Source of the DNA: Agarivorans litoreus | GTDB taxonomy: Bacteria; Pseudomonadota; Gammaproteobacteria; Enterobacterales; Celerinatantimonadaceae | Reading direction: 5' to 3' | Assembly (NCBI RefSeq): GCF_019649015.1 | Contig: NZ_BLPI01000001.1 | Location: forward strand, 3,095,001 to 3,159,000 | DNA length: 64,000 nt | Part shown: positions 54,303 through 63,871 of the stretch, one piece after another | How the letters are laid out: every line of letters begins with the position of its first letter | How positions within the stretch are numbered: the stretch's first letter is position 1 | Notes under the pieces: generated by a model | What the model saw: only the letters and a program-made list of their open reading frames with translations | Told to the model about the DNA's origin: nothing | Databases searched by the model: none | Program-made: the position numbers and the translations under genes

Positions 54303-56672
54303 TCAGCTGTTTTCTTCTGGGTTAGCTGCTCGTACTTTTTCACGCCGTTGACTAGAAAAATCATTATCGGTGACTTGAAAACTGTTGGTTAGTTCTAATA
54401 GCCGTTCACCCAGTTTACTGATATCGGCACTAACATGATCACATAAGTGAATAGACTCTAAGGTGCTATCGAAGCTTGCGTCCATTTGTTGAAAATTGTC
54501 AGATACACCTGTTAGGGATTGAAGTTGCCGCTGAATCGCGGAGTCGATGCTTAGTACATATTTTTCGATTGTGGCTATGGCGGTTTCAATGTCGCCCCAG
54601 CTGCTTTGTGTTTGATTAACTTTTAGCGAGCATTCTTCCGTTGAGGCTAGCCCTTGCTCCATGATGTTCGTTACCTGAGTGGTACTGAGGGTAATTTTAT
54701 TTACGATGGTCGTGACATCGTCTACTGACTCTTTAGTTCGTGATGCTAGCCCTCTCACCTCGTCGGCAACCACGGCAAATCCTCTTCCCATCTCTCCTGC
54801 TCGAGCGGCTTCAATGGAGGCGTTTAAGGCTAATAGGTTGGTTTGCTCAGCAATACCTTTGATTACATCAACAATTCTGACAATTTCATCGGTATCTGTT
54901 TCTAGTTTGGTTACCGCAGACGAGGTACTAACAATGTTTTGCTTTAGTGTCGCCATTTTGTTTGCTGTAGAAACTACTGTATCACGACCAATGGTGATTT
55001 CTCCGGTGGCGTGTTCGGCTGCTGATTTTATATTGTTAAGTTCTTGGGTGACGGTGTGGCTACTTTTTAAGGCTAAAGTAAGTTGTTCGCGGAGGTTTTC
55101 CGATTGTTCTTGGGTGTTTTTGGCATAACCCGAGAGTGAATCGTTAATGTCTTTAACGTCTTCAGACATCGGGGCCATCCTAATAATTGAACCCATTAAT
55201 TTAGAATAAGTTTGATCTAAATAACCGATAAACTGATTAACTCCTTTGGCTAGTGTTGATATTTCATCGTCACCTTTTTCTGCAAGTCGAATTCTAAGAT
55301 CTCCTTGCCCCGATGAGAGTTGGCTGACTGTAGTGAGCATTTTCCTGACTGGCGCAGTGATTGTTTTCGCCAGTAACCAACCTACTAAACTGGCAATGAC
55401 TAAGGCGGCAATGGCTAAGCTAATTAAACTACTAATGGTTTTTTCTTGTATTTTTGCGGCTAAAAGCAAGGCTTCACTTTCATCCATTTCACTTAGTACG
55501 CTCCAGCTTACGCCCTCAATAGATAAAGGTTGGTAAGCTGACACAACACTTACTCCGCGATAATCATCAAACACTGCGGTACCGGTTTTTCCGCCAAGCA
55601 CCGCTCGACTGCCTTGGGTATCTATTTTTTGTAGGCCCATAGAGGTTTTTTCAGCTTTAATCTTCTTGATGAGTTGTTCGGGCATGCCCAATGTTTTCAT
55701 TGCAGTTAAGTAGGCGGAGAGATCTTCAATTAAGAAGCGCGCATCAGAGCGCATTAAACCGTCTGCACCAATTAGGTAGGTTTCTCCACTATCACCTAAA
55801 CCTGATGTTTTCCATCTATGGTCATGGGTCATAATGTTATTTAGCCGGTCGATAGGCATTTGGAAAATCAATACGCCGAGTAAACTATTGTTTGCCATAA
55901 TAGGGCTTGCGATAAAGGCTGCTTGGGCATCATAAGAAGGGGGATAGGCAGAAAAATCGGTTAAAGCGGTTTGCTTGGTTTGTAATACTCGCTTGAACAC
56001 TTGAGCAATGTTGGTGTTTTGGTATGGGCCGTCTAACAAGGATGTTGCAAAATCGAGTTCTTTAAACACTGAATAAACAATGTAGCCATTATCGGGCTCG
56101 ACTAAAAATACATCATAGTAACCAAACTCTTGTTGGAAATGATGAATAGCTGAATGATACTTGGCATGAGCTTGTGCGTAGGCATTGGTTTCGTTAATGA
56201 TAATGAGTTGGTCTTTACTGCCTAGTGGAGCCGGGTTATTGGCAATAAATATTTGCTGAAACTCTTTACTACGTTGCGAAAGTTGCTTAAATGCCTGACT
56301 TGCCGGAGAAGACTCTCCTGGGTTGTGCTTGCGGTATTCGGTCGCAAACTCTTGATTATAGTACTGCTCTAAAGTTTGATTTGATGTGTTATTTAGAGGG
56401 CGCTCGAAAAAGGCCTTCTTAAACTGCGTCATTGCCTCTTGATACATTAAGTTACTTGCTGAGGTTTCTATTTGCCCTCGTATCGTTTCAAAATAACCTT
56501 CTACCTGTTTAGCCACCTGATTACGGTTGGAAATGAGTTGATTTTCAGCGTTAGCCAATAATAACTTTTTCGATTCTGCGATAGTAATTCCACCAAGAAT
56601 TATGCAGCTAGTAATGACAAAGATTACTGTAAGTGCAGAGGTACTAAGTAACAGCTTGGATTGTAACTTCAT
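54303..56672 (-). CDS. Methyl-accepting chemotaxis protein with double-Cache sensor
   Basis: 789 residues. A membrane helix at 8-30, a periplasmic sensor (about 35-400) of dCache_1 type with segments such as [20 protein letters not shown] and [15 protein letters not shown], a second helix (about 405-430), a HAMP segment ([20 protein letters not shown]) and a signalling domain with [21 protein letters not shown]. It lies between a duplicate of the icd 3' end and icd, and may be the cargo of an insertion. Ligand unknown; dCache sensors bind small metabolites. Confidence 0.92.
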   Translation of the reverse strand: MKLQSKLLLSTSALTVIFVITSCIILGGITIAESKKLLLANAENQLISNRNQVAKQVEGYFETIRGQIETSASNLMYQEAMTQFKKAFFERPLNNTSNQTLEQYYNQEFATEYRKHNPGESSPASQAFKQLSQRSKEFQQIFIANNPAPLGSKDQLIIINETNAYAQAHAKYHSAIHHFQQEFGYYDVFLVEPDNGYIVYSVFKELDFATSLLDGPYQNTNIAQVFKRVLQTKQTALTDFSAYPPSYDAQAAFIASPIMANNSLLGVLIFQMPIDRLNNIMTHDHRWKTSGLGDSGETYLIGADGLMRSDARFLIEDLSAYLTAMKTLGMPEQLIKKIKAEKTSMGLQKIDTQGSRAVLGGKTGTAVFDDYRGVSVVSAYQPLSIEGVSWSVLSEMDESEALLLAAKIQEKTISSLISLAIAALVIASLVGWLLAKTITAPVRKMLTTVSQLSSGQGDLRIRLAEKGDDEISTLAKGVNQFIGYLDQTYSKLMGSIIRMAPMSEDVKDINDSLSGYAKNTQEQSENLREQLTLALKSSHTVTQELNNIKSAAEHATGEITIGRDTVVSTANKMATLKQNIVSTSSAVTKLETDTDEIVRIVDVIKGIAEQTNLLALNASIEAARAGEMGRGFAVVADEVRGLASRTKESVDDVTTIVNKITLSTTQVTNIMEQGLASTEECSLKVNQTQSSWGDIETAIATIEKYVLSIDSAIQRQLQSLTGVSDNFQQMDASFDSTLESIHLCDHVSADISKLGERLLELTNSFQVTDNDFSSQRREKVRAANPEENS

Positions 56673-56854
56673 ATCAACAGTCTTATAAAATTATTAGGTT
56701 TATCATAAAGTTTAGTGCTGTTTTTTTTAAACCAGCAAGCGTGAAACACGGCTAATTGTGATGCAAGTCAAACAGTAGACTATTCTCTTAAATTTTGCTT
56801 TAAGCAAAGCTTCGCGTGTTGAGAGGCTCTGCTTGGTTGATGACAGCAGAGTGT

Positions 56855-58114
56855 TTAGCTGCTCATGTGTTTGATCACTTCATCGCCAAAGGCAGAGCAG
56901 CTTACTTCGGTAGCATTGTCGATCATCCGAGCAAAGTCGTAAGTGACGGTGCGTGCGCCAATGGCACCGTCTACGCCTTGGCTAATCAGGTCGGCTGCTT
57001 CTATCCAACCGATGTGTTTTAGCATCATTTGCGCGCATAAAATAATAGAGCAGGGGTTTACTTTATCTTGTCCAGCTAAGCGGGGAACGGTGCCATGTGT
57101 GGGTTCAAAAAAGGCTACTTCGCTACTCATATTAGCGCCAGGTGCAATGCCAATTCCTCCTACATGGGCAGCTAATGCGTCGGCCAGTAAATCTCCATTT
57201 TGATTCATGGTAGCAATGACATCGTAAAGCTCTGGGTGCAAGGTCACCTGCTGGAACATACTATCGGCAATAATGTCTTTGACCACTAGCGGGGCTTGGC
57301 CGTCGTCTCGCGGGATCTCCAACCAATAGCCGTTGCTGTGGGTTTGAGCACCAAATTCTTCTTGGGCTAATTGGTAACCCCAATTTTTAAAGGCGCCTTC
57401 GGTAAATTTCATGATGTTACCCTTGTGCACTAGAGTAACGGAGTCGCGTTGGTGGTCTAATGCGTATTGAATCGCATGGCGGATCAACCGTTTTGAGCCT
57501 TGCTCCGAGATATGTTTTATCCCTATGCCACACTCTTCACTAAAGCGCATTTTTGTTACGCCCATCTCTTGTTGAAGGAAGTCGATTACTCGCTCTGCTC
57601 CAGGGCTGCCGGCTTTCCATTCGATGCCGCTGTATATGTCTTCAGAGTTCTCTCTAAATACCACCATGTCGGTTAGCTCAGGATTTTTAAGTGGTGAGGG
57701 CACCCCTTGAAACCAACGAATCGGACGAATATTTACAAACAGATCCATCTCTTGACGCAGGGATATATTGAGCGAGCGAAAGCCGCCACCAATCGGTGTA
57801 GTAAGTGGCCCTTTAATGGCTACTTTATGCTCACGGATTGCACCTAGTGTTTCTTGTGGAAACCAGTCGCCATCGTACATGTTGGCGGCCTTTTCTCCAT
57901 TAAAGACTTCCATCCACATAATTTTTCGTTGTTGGCCATAGGCTTTGGCAACGGCGGCATCAACCACTTTTAACATCACTGGAGTAATGTCTACTCCCAC
58001 GCCATCACCTTCTATGTAGGTGATAATGGGTTTGTCGGGAACCTGTAATTCTTGCTGCTGGTTAAGGCTTATTTTCTCTCCGCCAGCGGGTACACGAATA
58101 TGTTGATATGGCAT
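56855..58114 (-). CDS. icd: Isocitrate dehydrogenase (NADP-type)
   Basis: 419 residues, the length of the homodimeric E. coli enzyme. Substrate-binding residues are kept: Ser114 (the AceK phosphorylation site) in [10 protein letters not shown], the active-site Tyr161 in YSGIEW and Lys231. The coenzyme-binding segment after HGTVP reads [10 protein letters not shown], where E. coli has [10 protein letters not shown]: Lys344 is Arg345 here and Tyr345 is Leu346, while Tyr392 and Arg396 are kept. So NADP use is likely but not certain. It catalyses isocitrate to 2-oxoglutarate in the TCA cycle. The last 70 bases of the gene have an identical second copy at 53541. Confidence 0.95.
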   Translation of the reverse strand: MPYQHIRVPAGGEKISLNQQQELQVPDKPIITYIEGDGVGVDITPVMLKVVDAAVAKAYGQQRKIMWMEVFNGEKAANMYDGDWFPQETLGAIREHKVAIKGPLTTPIGGGFRSLNISLRQEMDLFVNIRPIRWFQGVPSPLKNPELTDMVVFRENSEDIYSGIEWKAGSPGAERVIDFLQQEMGVTKMRFSEECGIGIKHISEQGSKRLIRHAIQYALDHQRDSVTLVHKGNIMKFTEGAFKNWGYQLAQEEFGAQTHSNGYWLEIPRDDGQAPLVVKDIIADSMFQQVTLHPELYDVIATMNQNGDLLADALAAHVGGIGIAPGANMSSEVAFFEPTHGTVPRLAGQDKVNPCSIILCAQMMLKHIGWIEAADLISQGVDGAIGARTVTYDFARMIDNATEVSCSAFGDEVIKHMSS

Positions 58115-58250
58115 GTAGAGCCTAAAAGTAACGAGTGCTTAGTTTTACTTTACTTGGCTAGTTAAAGAGGGGCAACGCTGTGTGTAGTAAGAAGTGACCT
58201 AGTGTGGATTTAAGCTAAAAGAAACGGCTAGCTGCTCGTTTGCTAGCTAG

Positions 58251-58301
58251 GGGCTGTTTATCTTTTACAAAAAAAATTTAACCGCGAAAGATAAACAACC
58301 C
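58251..58301. repeat. 51-bp inverted repeat flanked by CTAG and TTAG
   Basis: The arms GGGCTGTTTATCTTT and (other strand) GGGTTGTTTATCTTT are nearly identical and are flanked by CTAG and TTAG, YTAR-type sites like those of the MITE-like family. The arms also resemble that family's ends (GGGTCTGTTGATCTTT). It may be a miniature element or serve as the terminator of the xylanase gene, whose stop lies 14 bases away. Confidence 0.55.
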
Positions 58302-58314
58302 TTAGCCTTACTCT

Positions 58315-59412
58315 CTATTTTAGTTCGTTGGCTACACCTTCAATGGCAGGTTTCTGCTCAAGGCTGCTGTTAAACAACAGTGGCCAATCATTGTGGCCGG
58401 TAAAGTGAGGGATCCAGCTGTCAGCGTCACTTACACCCCAAACCGTAATGCCGCCGCGTAAATTAGCAGGTACGTTGTCGTAATAGGCTTTGATGATTTC
58501 TTGGTAACGTAATTTTTGCTCTTCGGCCATAGCGGCAGTAAAAGTATTTCGGTCACCGTTTGGATTCATTTTTATATCAAGCTCGGTAATTTTTACCTTT
58601 AAGCCTTTCGCCACTACTTTGGCAAAAGAAGTGCCGATGGCTTGAGCACTTGGCCAATCGTAGTTAACGTGCATTTGAAAGCCAACTCCATCAATGGGAA
58701 TGTCATCGGCAAGTAACTCATCGGCCATTCTTAGTACCGAGGCTAGCTTAGCTCCGTCGTCTTCGATGTTGTAATCGTTATAATAAAGCTCAACACCCGA
58801 ATCTGCAGCGTGAGCCATCTTAAATGCTTCGGGGATGAAATTTTTACCTAAGTTTTGGTACCAAGGGCTGTTTCGATAAGGTGCAAAGCCGCCAGAGCTG
58901 CTGTCATCAAACGCTTCGTTTACCACATCCCAACTTACTACACGGCCTTTAAAGTGATCGGCCACGGTGCTTACGTGGCTATCCATCATAGTGAGCCAGT
59001 CACCTTGATAGTTCTCCATCCAGCTAGGCATTTGTGAGTGCCACACTAAAGCATGAGCATGTACTGTAATATTGTTGTCGAGTGCCCAATCCACAAGCTT
59101 ATCAGCATCTTGAAAAGTGAAATCGCCTTGGCGAGGCTGTATGTATGCCGATTTCATGATGTTTTCAGCAGTGATCTGATCAAAATGTTGAATAACAACA
59201 TCCTGCAATTCTGGGCGTGTTTCAATACCGTTGTTAAATTGGCCTTCGTATCCCGCAGGAACTGCTGCTCCCATATAAGTAGAGCTTAGTGCTTTTAGGC
59301 TTTCTATCTGTGGGATATTAATAGGGACTTCTGGTTCTGAGCCGCCACCTCCGCAGCCTATTAACGTAATAGATACAGCGGTTGAAAGTAGGGCTGATGG
59401 CAAAATACGCAT
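58315..59412 (-). CDS. GH10 endo-1,4-beta-xylanase lipoprotein
   Basis: 365 residues with lipobox LIGC (Cys20), so probably anchored in a membrane, followed by a short Gly/Pro linker. The rest is a single GH10 TIM barrel: AHALVWHSQMPSWM, the acid/base Glu166 in WDVVNEAFDD, YYNDYNIED, and the nucleophile Glu277 in KITELDIKM, then GGITVWGVSDADSW. It should cleave xylan to oligosaccharides outside or in the periplasm. No CBM is attached. It is divergent from the LamB-type porin with a shared 550-base promoter region that has a LacI-type operator-like palindrome, so the two are likely co-regulated. Confidence 0.93.
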   Translation of the reverse strand: MRILPSALLSTAVSITLIGCGGGGSEPEVPINIPQIESLKALSSTYMGAAVPAGYEGQFNNGIETRPELQDVVIQHFDQITAENIMKSAYIQPRQGDFTFQDADKLVDWALDNNITVHAHALVWHSQMPSWMENYQGDWLTMMDSHVSTVADHFKGRVVSWDVVNEAFDDSSSGGFAPYRNSPWYQNLGKNFIPEAFKMAHAADSGVELYYNDYNIEDDGAKLASVLRMADELLADDIPIDGVGFQMHVNYDWPSAQAIGTSFAKVVAKGLKVKITELDIKMNPNGDRNTFTAAMAEEQKLRYQEIIKAYYDNVPANLRGGITVWGVSDADSWIPHFTGHNDWPLLFNSSLEQKPAIEGVANELK

Positions 59413-59966
59413 AAATATTCCTTCATGTTTATTTACGTTAATAACAACGCAGAGTTAAAGCAGTCACTTGCTTCAAATGGGGGTTATTAAATCAGATTAA
59501 AGCGCTTTCACGCGATTGTTAAAAACATTAATTGTCTTATAGAAAATAGTTTTTGTGATCTAGCCTTGATAAGGCTGGTTGTTATTATTTCCTTTTAATT
59601 CAGTGTCTTATCTGTTTTTTGCAAGGTGGGCTACAATGTGCTGATTTAGTATGCAGGAACGTTGTTTCGCCTAATTTGTTTCCGCTGAATACTTTAGCCT
59701 ATGCTTCTATTTTGCTCATCATGGGTTTTTATTTCATAAAATCACTTTTATTTGTGATTTTAGTCTTCAGTTTGGGTAATTTTTATTGATTTATTTTTTT
59801 ACAGTTATTGCTGTTATTTTTGTGATCTCAATCTTTGGTAAGGTTTTCATGCGTGACATTGCTCTCAATAATGTCGATTATTTGGAGTTATATTCTATCC
59901 GCCTGCCGTTGTAACTATTTTGGCAGAATAAAAATATAAAATAATTATTATTTCAGGAGTTTTTAA
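59413..59966. other. Shared divergent promoter region, xylanase / LamB-type porin
   Basis: About 550 bases with AT-rich tracts and one operator-like palindrome at 59497. No coding sequence. AGGAG lies seven bases before the porin ATG. Confidence 0.6.
59497..59510. promoter_or_regulatory. LacI-family operator-like palindrome
   Basis: TTAAAGCGCTTTCA, a 14-bp near-palindrome with a central AGCGCT, resembling the sites of LacI/GalR-type repressors. It lies 85 bases upstream of the xylanase start on the minus strand. Confidence 0.55.
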
Positions 59967-61229
59967 ATGAATGTGAAAGCGCTTACATCTGCGGTGGCAA
60001 TCGCACTTACTTGTTCTCCCTTCGCTAGTGCTGCAGAAGATGAGATTAATTCTGAGCAATTTCAACAGGTTAAAGATCTTCAGCCGATCGTTTTGGATCC
60101 TGAGTTTGTGGTTGAAGAGGGCATTATATTTTCAGGTTATGCCCGATACGGTTTGCATTACTCAGATGATTTTCAAAAGTATGTTCAAGCAGAAGGTGAG
60201 TTAGCGGGTCGGGCTGCAGGTCGTTTAGGTAACGAAACCAATGGTGGCGAATTCCAATTTGCTAAGGCCTTCCAAAGTGATAGTGGTGCCATTTGGGATG
60301 TTGTGTTAATGCTAGAAAATTGGTGGAAAGCACCAGATGAATATGGAGATATAGCACTTAAAAAATTCTATGCAGGTGGAACCAACATTTTTGAATCCCA
60401 ACCTAATGCGTATATTTGGGCGGGACGAGACTTCCACCAGCGACCACAACAGGGTTTAAACGATTACTTTTGGATGACCCATGATGGCCAAGGTGGTGGT
60501 ATTTACAATCTTGAGTTAGGCGATATGGCCAAGTTAGACTTTTCGGTAGTTGGTCAGGTTGACGGGCCAGGAGATAATGGTAACTATGCCTTAACCTCTA
60601 AGTTACATGCTCTGCAGTTAGCAGATTCAGTATCTTTAAGTTTCCTATTCAACTATGGTTTTGAAAGTGACCAGTATGATGATAACGGCGTTATTAAAAA
60701 CGAAGATAAGATCAATGCTTACCACTTAGCCGCTGTTTTAGACCAAAAATGGTCCAAAGGTCGCAACCAGTTTATTGCTCGGCATGCAGACAATGCTGAT
60801 GCCAGTGTATTTGATAAAACAGATGATTTAACTACATTGTATTTGAGTTTAGAAGGCGCGGTTAACTTTAACGAGCAAGTCGCTTTAGAGTATTTAGGAG
60901 CCTACCATAATTACGATGCCAACTCAGCTGAGGATGACCGTACCAACTATAGTGCTATTGTTCGTCCTATGTACAATTGGAACGAAACTCACTCTACTTG
61001 GCTAGAAGCGGGTTACTCGGTGGTTGATTACGACCAAGGTGGTAAGAACACTGCGTGGAAGGTAACACTATCGCAAAACGTAACGATTAATGCATTTGCT
61101 AATGCCCGCCCAATGCTGCGTTTCTACGCTACAACTGGCCGAGCAGATAATCAGGTTCGTAGTAATGAATCGATAGAAGCTAAGCAAGATACTTTAGCTT
61201 TAGGCGCAATGTTTGAGTCTTGGTGGTAG
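59967..61229 (+). CDS. LamB-type maltoporin-family carbohydrate porin
   Basis: 420 residues with a signal peptide ending ASAAED. The mature N-terminus has FSGYARYGLHYSDDF, the LamB family start (compare DFHGYARSG), then GRLGNETNGGEFQFAK and IWAGRDFHQRPQQGLNDYFW, which match the conserved first strands and loops, and the C-terminal GAMFESWW ends in an aromatic residue as required for outer-membrane barrel assembly. Trimeric porins of this family pass oligosaccharides. Position next to a xylanase suggests xylo-oligosaccharides rather than maltodextrins; that is inference. A second operator-like palindrome lies in the first codons. Confidence 0.88.
   Translation: MNVKALTSAVAIALTCSPFASAAEDEINSEQFQQVKDLQPIVLDPEFVVEEGIIFSGYARYGLHYSDDFQKYVQAEGELAGRAAGRLGNETNGGEFQFAKAFQSDSGAIWDVVLMLENWWKAPDEYGDIALKKFYAGGTNIFESQPNAYIWAGRDFHQRPQQGLNDYFWMTHDGQGGGIYNLELGDMAKLDFSVVGQVDGPGDNGNYALTSKLHALQLADSVSLSFLFNYGFESDQYDDNGVIKNEDKINAYHLAAVLDQKWSKGRNQFIARHADNADASVFDKTDDLTTLYLSLEGAVNFNEQVALEYLGAYHNYDANSAEDDRTNYSAIVRPMYNWNETHSTWLEAGYSVVDYDQGGKNTAWKVTLSQNVTINAFANARPMLRFYATTGRADNQVRSNESIEAKQDTLALGAMFESWW
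59974..59987. promoter_or_regulatory. Second LacI-family operator-like palindrome, inside the porin start
   Basis: TGAAAGCGCTTACA, a near-palindrome with the same centre as the site at 59497, located in codons 3-7 of the porin. A repressor bound here could block the beginning of transcription or act with the distant site by looping. Confidence 0.5.
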
Positions 61230-61279
61230 GCCACTAGATTAGCCATCTAATAATTTTACTTACTGTGTATTTGAGTTTT

Positions 61280-61305
61280 GGCGCAGCTTGGCTGCGCCCT
61301 TTTTG
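61280..61305 (+). terminator. Terminator of the porin gene
   Basis: An 8-bp stem GGCGCAGC/GCTGCGCC with a 3-base loop and CTTTTTG, directly before the convergent fadD end at 61306. Confidence 0.92.
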
Positions 61306-62967
61306 TTAGCGTAACTCGCGACGTAAAATTTTACCTACATTGGTTTTAGGCAACTCTTCACGATATACAATGTCTTTAGGCATTTTGTAGCCAGTGAGGT
61401 GTTTTCGGCAGTGTTTTTTTATTTCATCTCGGCTAATCCGCGCATTACACACTACGAACAAGCGAATACGTTCGCCGGTTACGTCGTCTGGCACACCTAC
61501 TGCGGCCGCCTCAATAATCGCAGGGTGCAAGGTGGCAACTTCTTCAATTTCACTTGGGAACACATTGAAGCCAGAGACTAATATCATGTCTTTTTTTCGG
61601 TCTTCAATAAAGAAATAGCCCTGTTCATCCATCCTGCCAATATCACCAGATTTGATCCAGCCGTCCTCAGTCATTACATTGCTAGTTTCTTCTGGTTGCT
61701 TCCAATAGCCACGCATTACTTGTGGGCCTTTTATTTGCAGCTCGCCTACACCACCAGCATCTAGTTCGTTGCCTGCTTCGTCAACAACTCTAATTTGAGT
61801 ACTAGGCATCGGTACCCCGATCGAGGGGATAAAGGCTTGTTGTTGATGGGTACCTGCAGCCACAACTGGCGAACACTCGGTAAGTCCATACCCTTCAATA
61901 ATTGGCATTTGGGTAAGCTCTTGCCATTGTTCGGCGATGTGCTTTTGGGTAGCCATGCCGCCGGCAATGGTAAAACGCGCTTTAGAGAAATCTAACTGCC
62001 TAAATCCTGAGTGATTGAGTAAACCATTAAACAGCGTATTTAGACCAAATATCATGGTAAACGGATACTTTCGCAGGTCGTTTACAAAGCTATTAAGATC
62101 TCGTGGGTTGGTTATCAACAAGTTATTGCCGCCAATGTAAATGATGAACATCATGCTCACGGTATTGGCAAAAATGTGATAAAGCGGCAGCGGTGTTACC
62201 GCATGCTCTTTATCAAACAAGGTGCGCGGCCCAAAGTGATAGTAAACTTGAATAACATTAGCTAACACATTGCGGTGAGTTAACATAGCCCCTTTTGCTA
62301 CACCCGTTGTGCCGCCGGTATATTGCAAGTAAGCAATATCATCACTATTTAGCTGCGGCTTTTGGTAGGCCATTGTTTTGCCTTGGGTTAAAGCGCGACG
62401 CATTGAAATGGCACCTGGCAAGTTGTACTTCGGCACCATTTTTTTTACGTATTTGACCACAAAATTCACTAGAGTGCGTTTATGCACAGCCAGTTGGTCG
62501 CCAATACGAGTAAGAATAATGTGTTTAACTTTGGTGTCTTTGATGACTTGCTGAAGGCTATTCCCAAAGTTTGTAACAGCCACAATTGCAGTAGCTTCTG
62601 AGTCACAAAGTTGATGTTTTAGCTCACGCGGCGTGTAAAGCGGGTTGACATTTACCACCACTAAACCGGCACGCAGTGCACCATATAGCGCAATAGGGTA
62701 TTGCAACACATTTGGCATCATTAAGGCGATACGCTCGCCGGGTTTCATGGCTAACTCTTGCTGCAGATAAGCGGCAAAGGCGAGCGATTTTTGGTCTAGC
62801 TCTTGATAAGTGAGACTTTGACCCATGTTGACAAAAGCTGTTTGTTTAGGAAATTTTTTACAGCTGTGTTCAAACAATTCCAGTAAGTTTTCAAATTGCT
62901 CTGTATTTATTTCAGCTGGTACATCATCGGGGTAGCTTTTTAACCAAGGTTGGTCTGATGAATTCAT
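61306..62967 (-). CDS. fadD: Long-chain fatty acyl-CoA synthetase FadD
   Basis: 553 residues of the adenylate-forming (ANL) superfamily. The P-loop YTGGTTGVAKGAML, GYGLTECSPV (A5), SGDIGRMDEQGYFFIEDR (A7-A8), the hinge GFNVFPSEIE and the catalytic Lys in NVGKILRREL (A10) are all present. It activates long-chain fatty acids to acyl-CoA at the inner membrane. The length and the N-terminal FENLLELFEHSCKKFPKQTAF fit FadD. GAGG lies about seven bases before the ATG. Confidence 0.93.
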   Translation of the reverse strand: MNSSDQPWLKSYPDDVPAEINTEQFENLLELFEHSCKKFPKQTAFVNMGQSLTYQELDQKSLAFAAYLQQELAMKPGERIALMMPNVLQYPIALYGALRAGLVVVNVNPLYTPRELKHQLCDSEATAIVAVTNFGNSLQQVIKDTKVKHIILTRIGDQLAVHKRTLVNFVVKYVKKMVPKYNLPGAISMRRALTQGKTMAYQKPQLNSDDIAYLQYTGGTTGVAKGAMLTHRNVLANVIQVYYHFGPRTLFDKEHAVTPLPLYHIFANTVSMMFIIYIGGNNLLITNPRDLNSFVNDLRKYPFTMIFGLNTLFNGLLNHSGFRQLDFSKARFTIAGGMATQKHIAEQWQELTQMPIIEGYGLTECSPVVAAGTHQQQAFIPSIGVPMPSTQIRVVDEAGNELDAGGVGELQIKGPQVMRGYWKQPEETSNVMTEDGWIKSGDIGRMDEQGYFFIEDRKKDMILVSGFNVFPSEIEEVATLHPAIIEAAAVGVPDDVTGERIRLFVVCNARISRDEIKKHCRKHLTGYKMPKDIVYREELPKTNVGKILRRELR

Positions 62968-63871
62968 ATTCTATCCTCACCCACTATTTGGCATGTTTAA
63001 TACTGTTTGGTTAACAAGTTTGTTTTACCAAGCAGATAAAATACTGTTTCGGGGCATATCTATTTTTTGCCGCAAGGTTAGCTGATTGGTGTCATAAACC
63101 CTAGTGCATTTTTGCGATTCGTTGAGCTAAATCATTAGCCAATTTCTTCAAGTAACCAGTTTTGTGGATGAAGTGGCAATAAGTGATGGAATTATTTGAA
63201 GCTAGCGAAGTCTTTGAAGTCTTTGAATGATGGAGAGTGAGTTTTCTCACTAGCAAAGCCTAAACGAACAATGGGAGTGATATTTAGGCGCTGCATTAGT
63301 ACTTAGTCATTTTCTTGCTGTGTTTGAGTGATGATGTTGTTAGCAACAACCTGCACTTCTGCTACTTTTCGTTTTAAATCGTCTGTGGCAAATTTGTTTA
63401 AGTTATTGCATGACGCTGCCAAAGTGATACCTATTCTAATCATATCTAAAGTATTGCCTATGAGAATGTCCTCTGCTTGTCGGCTTTAGCTATGCTGCTA
63501 ACGCGTGCTTGCAGTTTAAATTGATAAAGCGACACTAAAAACTCTCTTTGGGATGTAAATTATATCTCTAAGTTTGTATGTGACTCATTTCATCTAAACG
63601 GTGTTTAATTATGAATATTTTGGCTTTTTAATCAGGTTTAAGTGGGGTTTGTGAGATAAAATTCTATAACTTAGTTGTCGTCGAGTTTACAGAGGTAGTG
63701 AGTGAGGACTTGGATTGCTAGGTTTGGTTGTTGCTCTTTTCGCCAAGCAATGTCTCAGTGCCAATGTTTTTTGCTCATCCCTCTCCCCCAAAACTCGCTA
63801 AGCTGTTGTTGTGCAAACAACGGCTCGCATAAATAGCGACGCAAAATAGCCTAAGCTAAATCTGTTTTTAC
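62968..63871. other. Mostly empty region downstream of the fadD promoter
   Basis: About 900 bases with no clear gene. The best frame is at 63303-63443 on the minus strand, 46 codons from ATG, predicted KRKVAEVQVVANNI and QQEND end; it may be the remnant of a helical protein, and I do not call it a gene. The left part holds the fadD promoter. No repeat was recognised. Confidence 0.45.

Noticed and set aside
63303-63443. 46-codon minus-strand frame ending near 63303
   Set aside because: No ribosome-binding site and no recognisable family; too short to claim as a gene.
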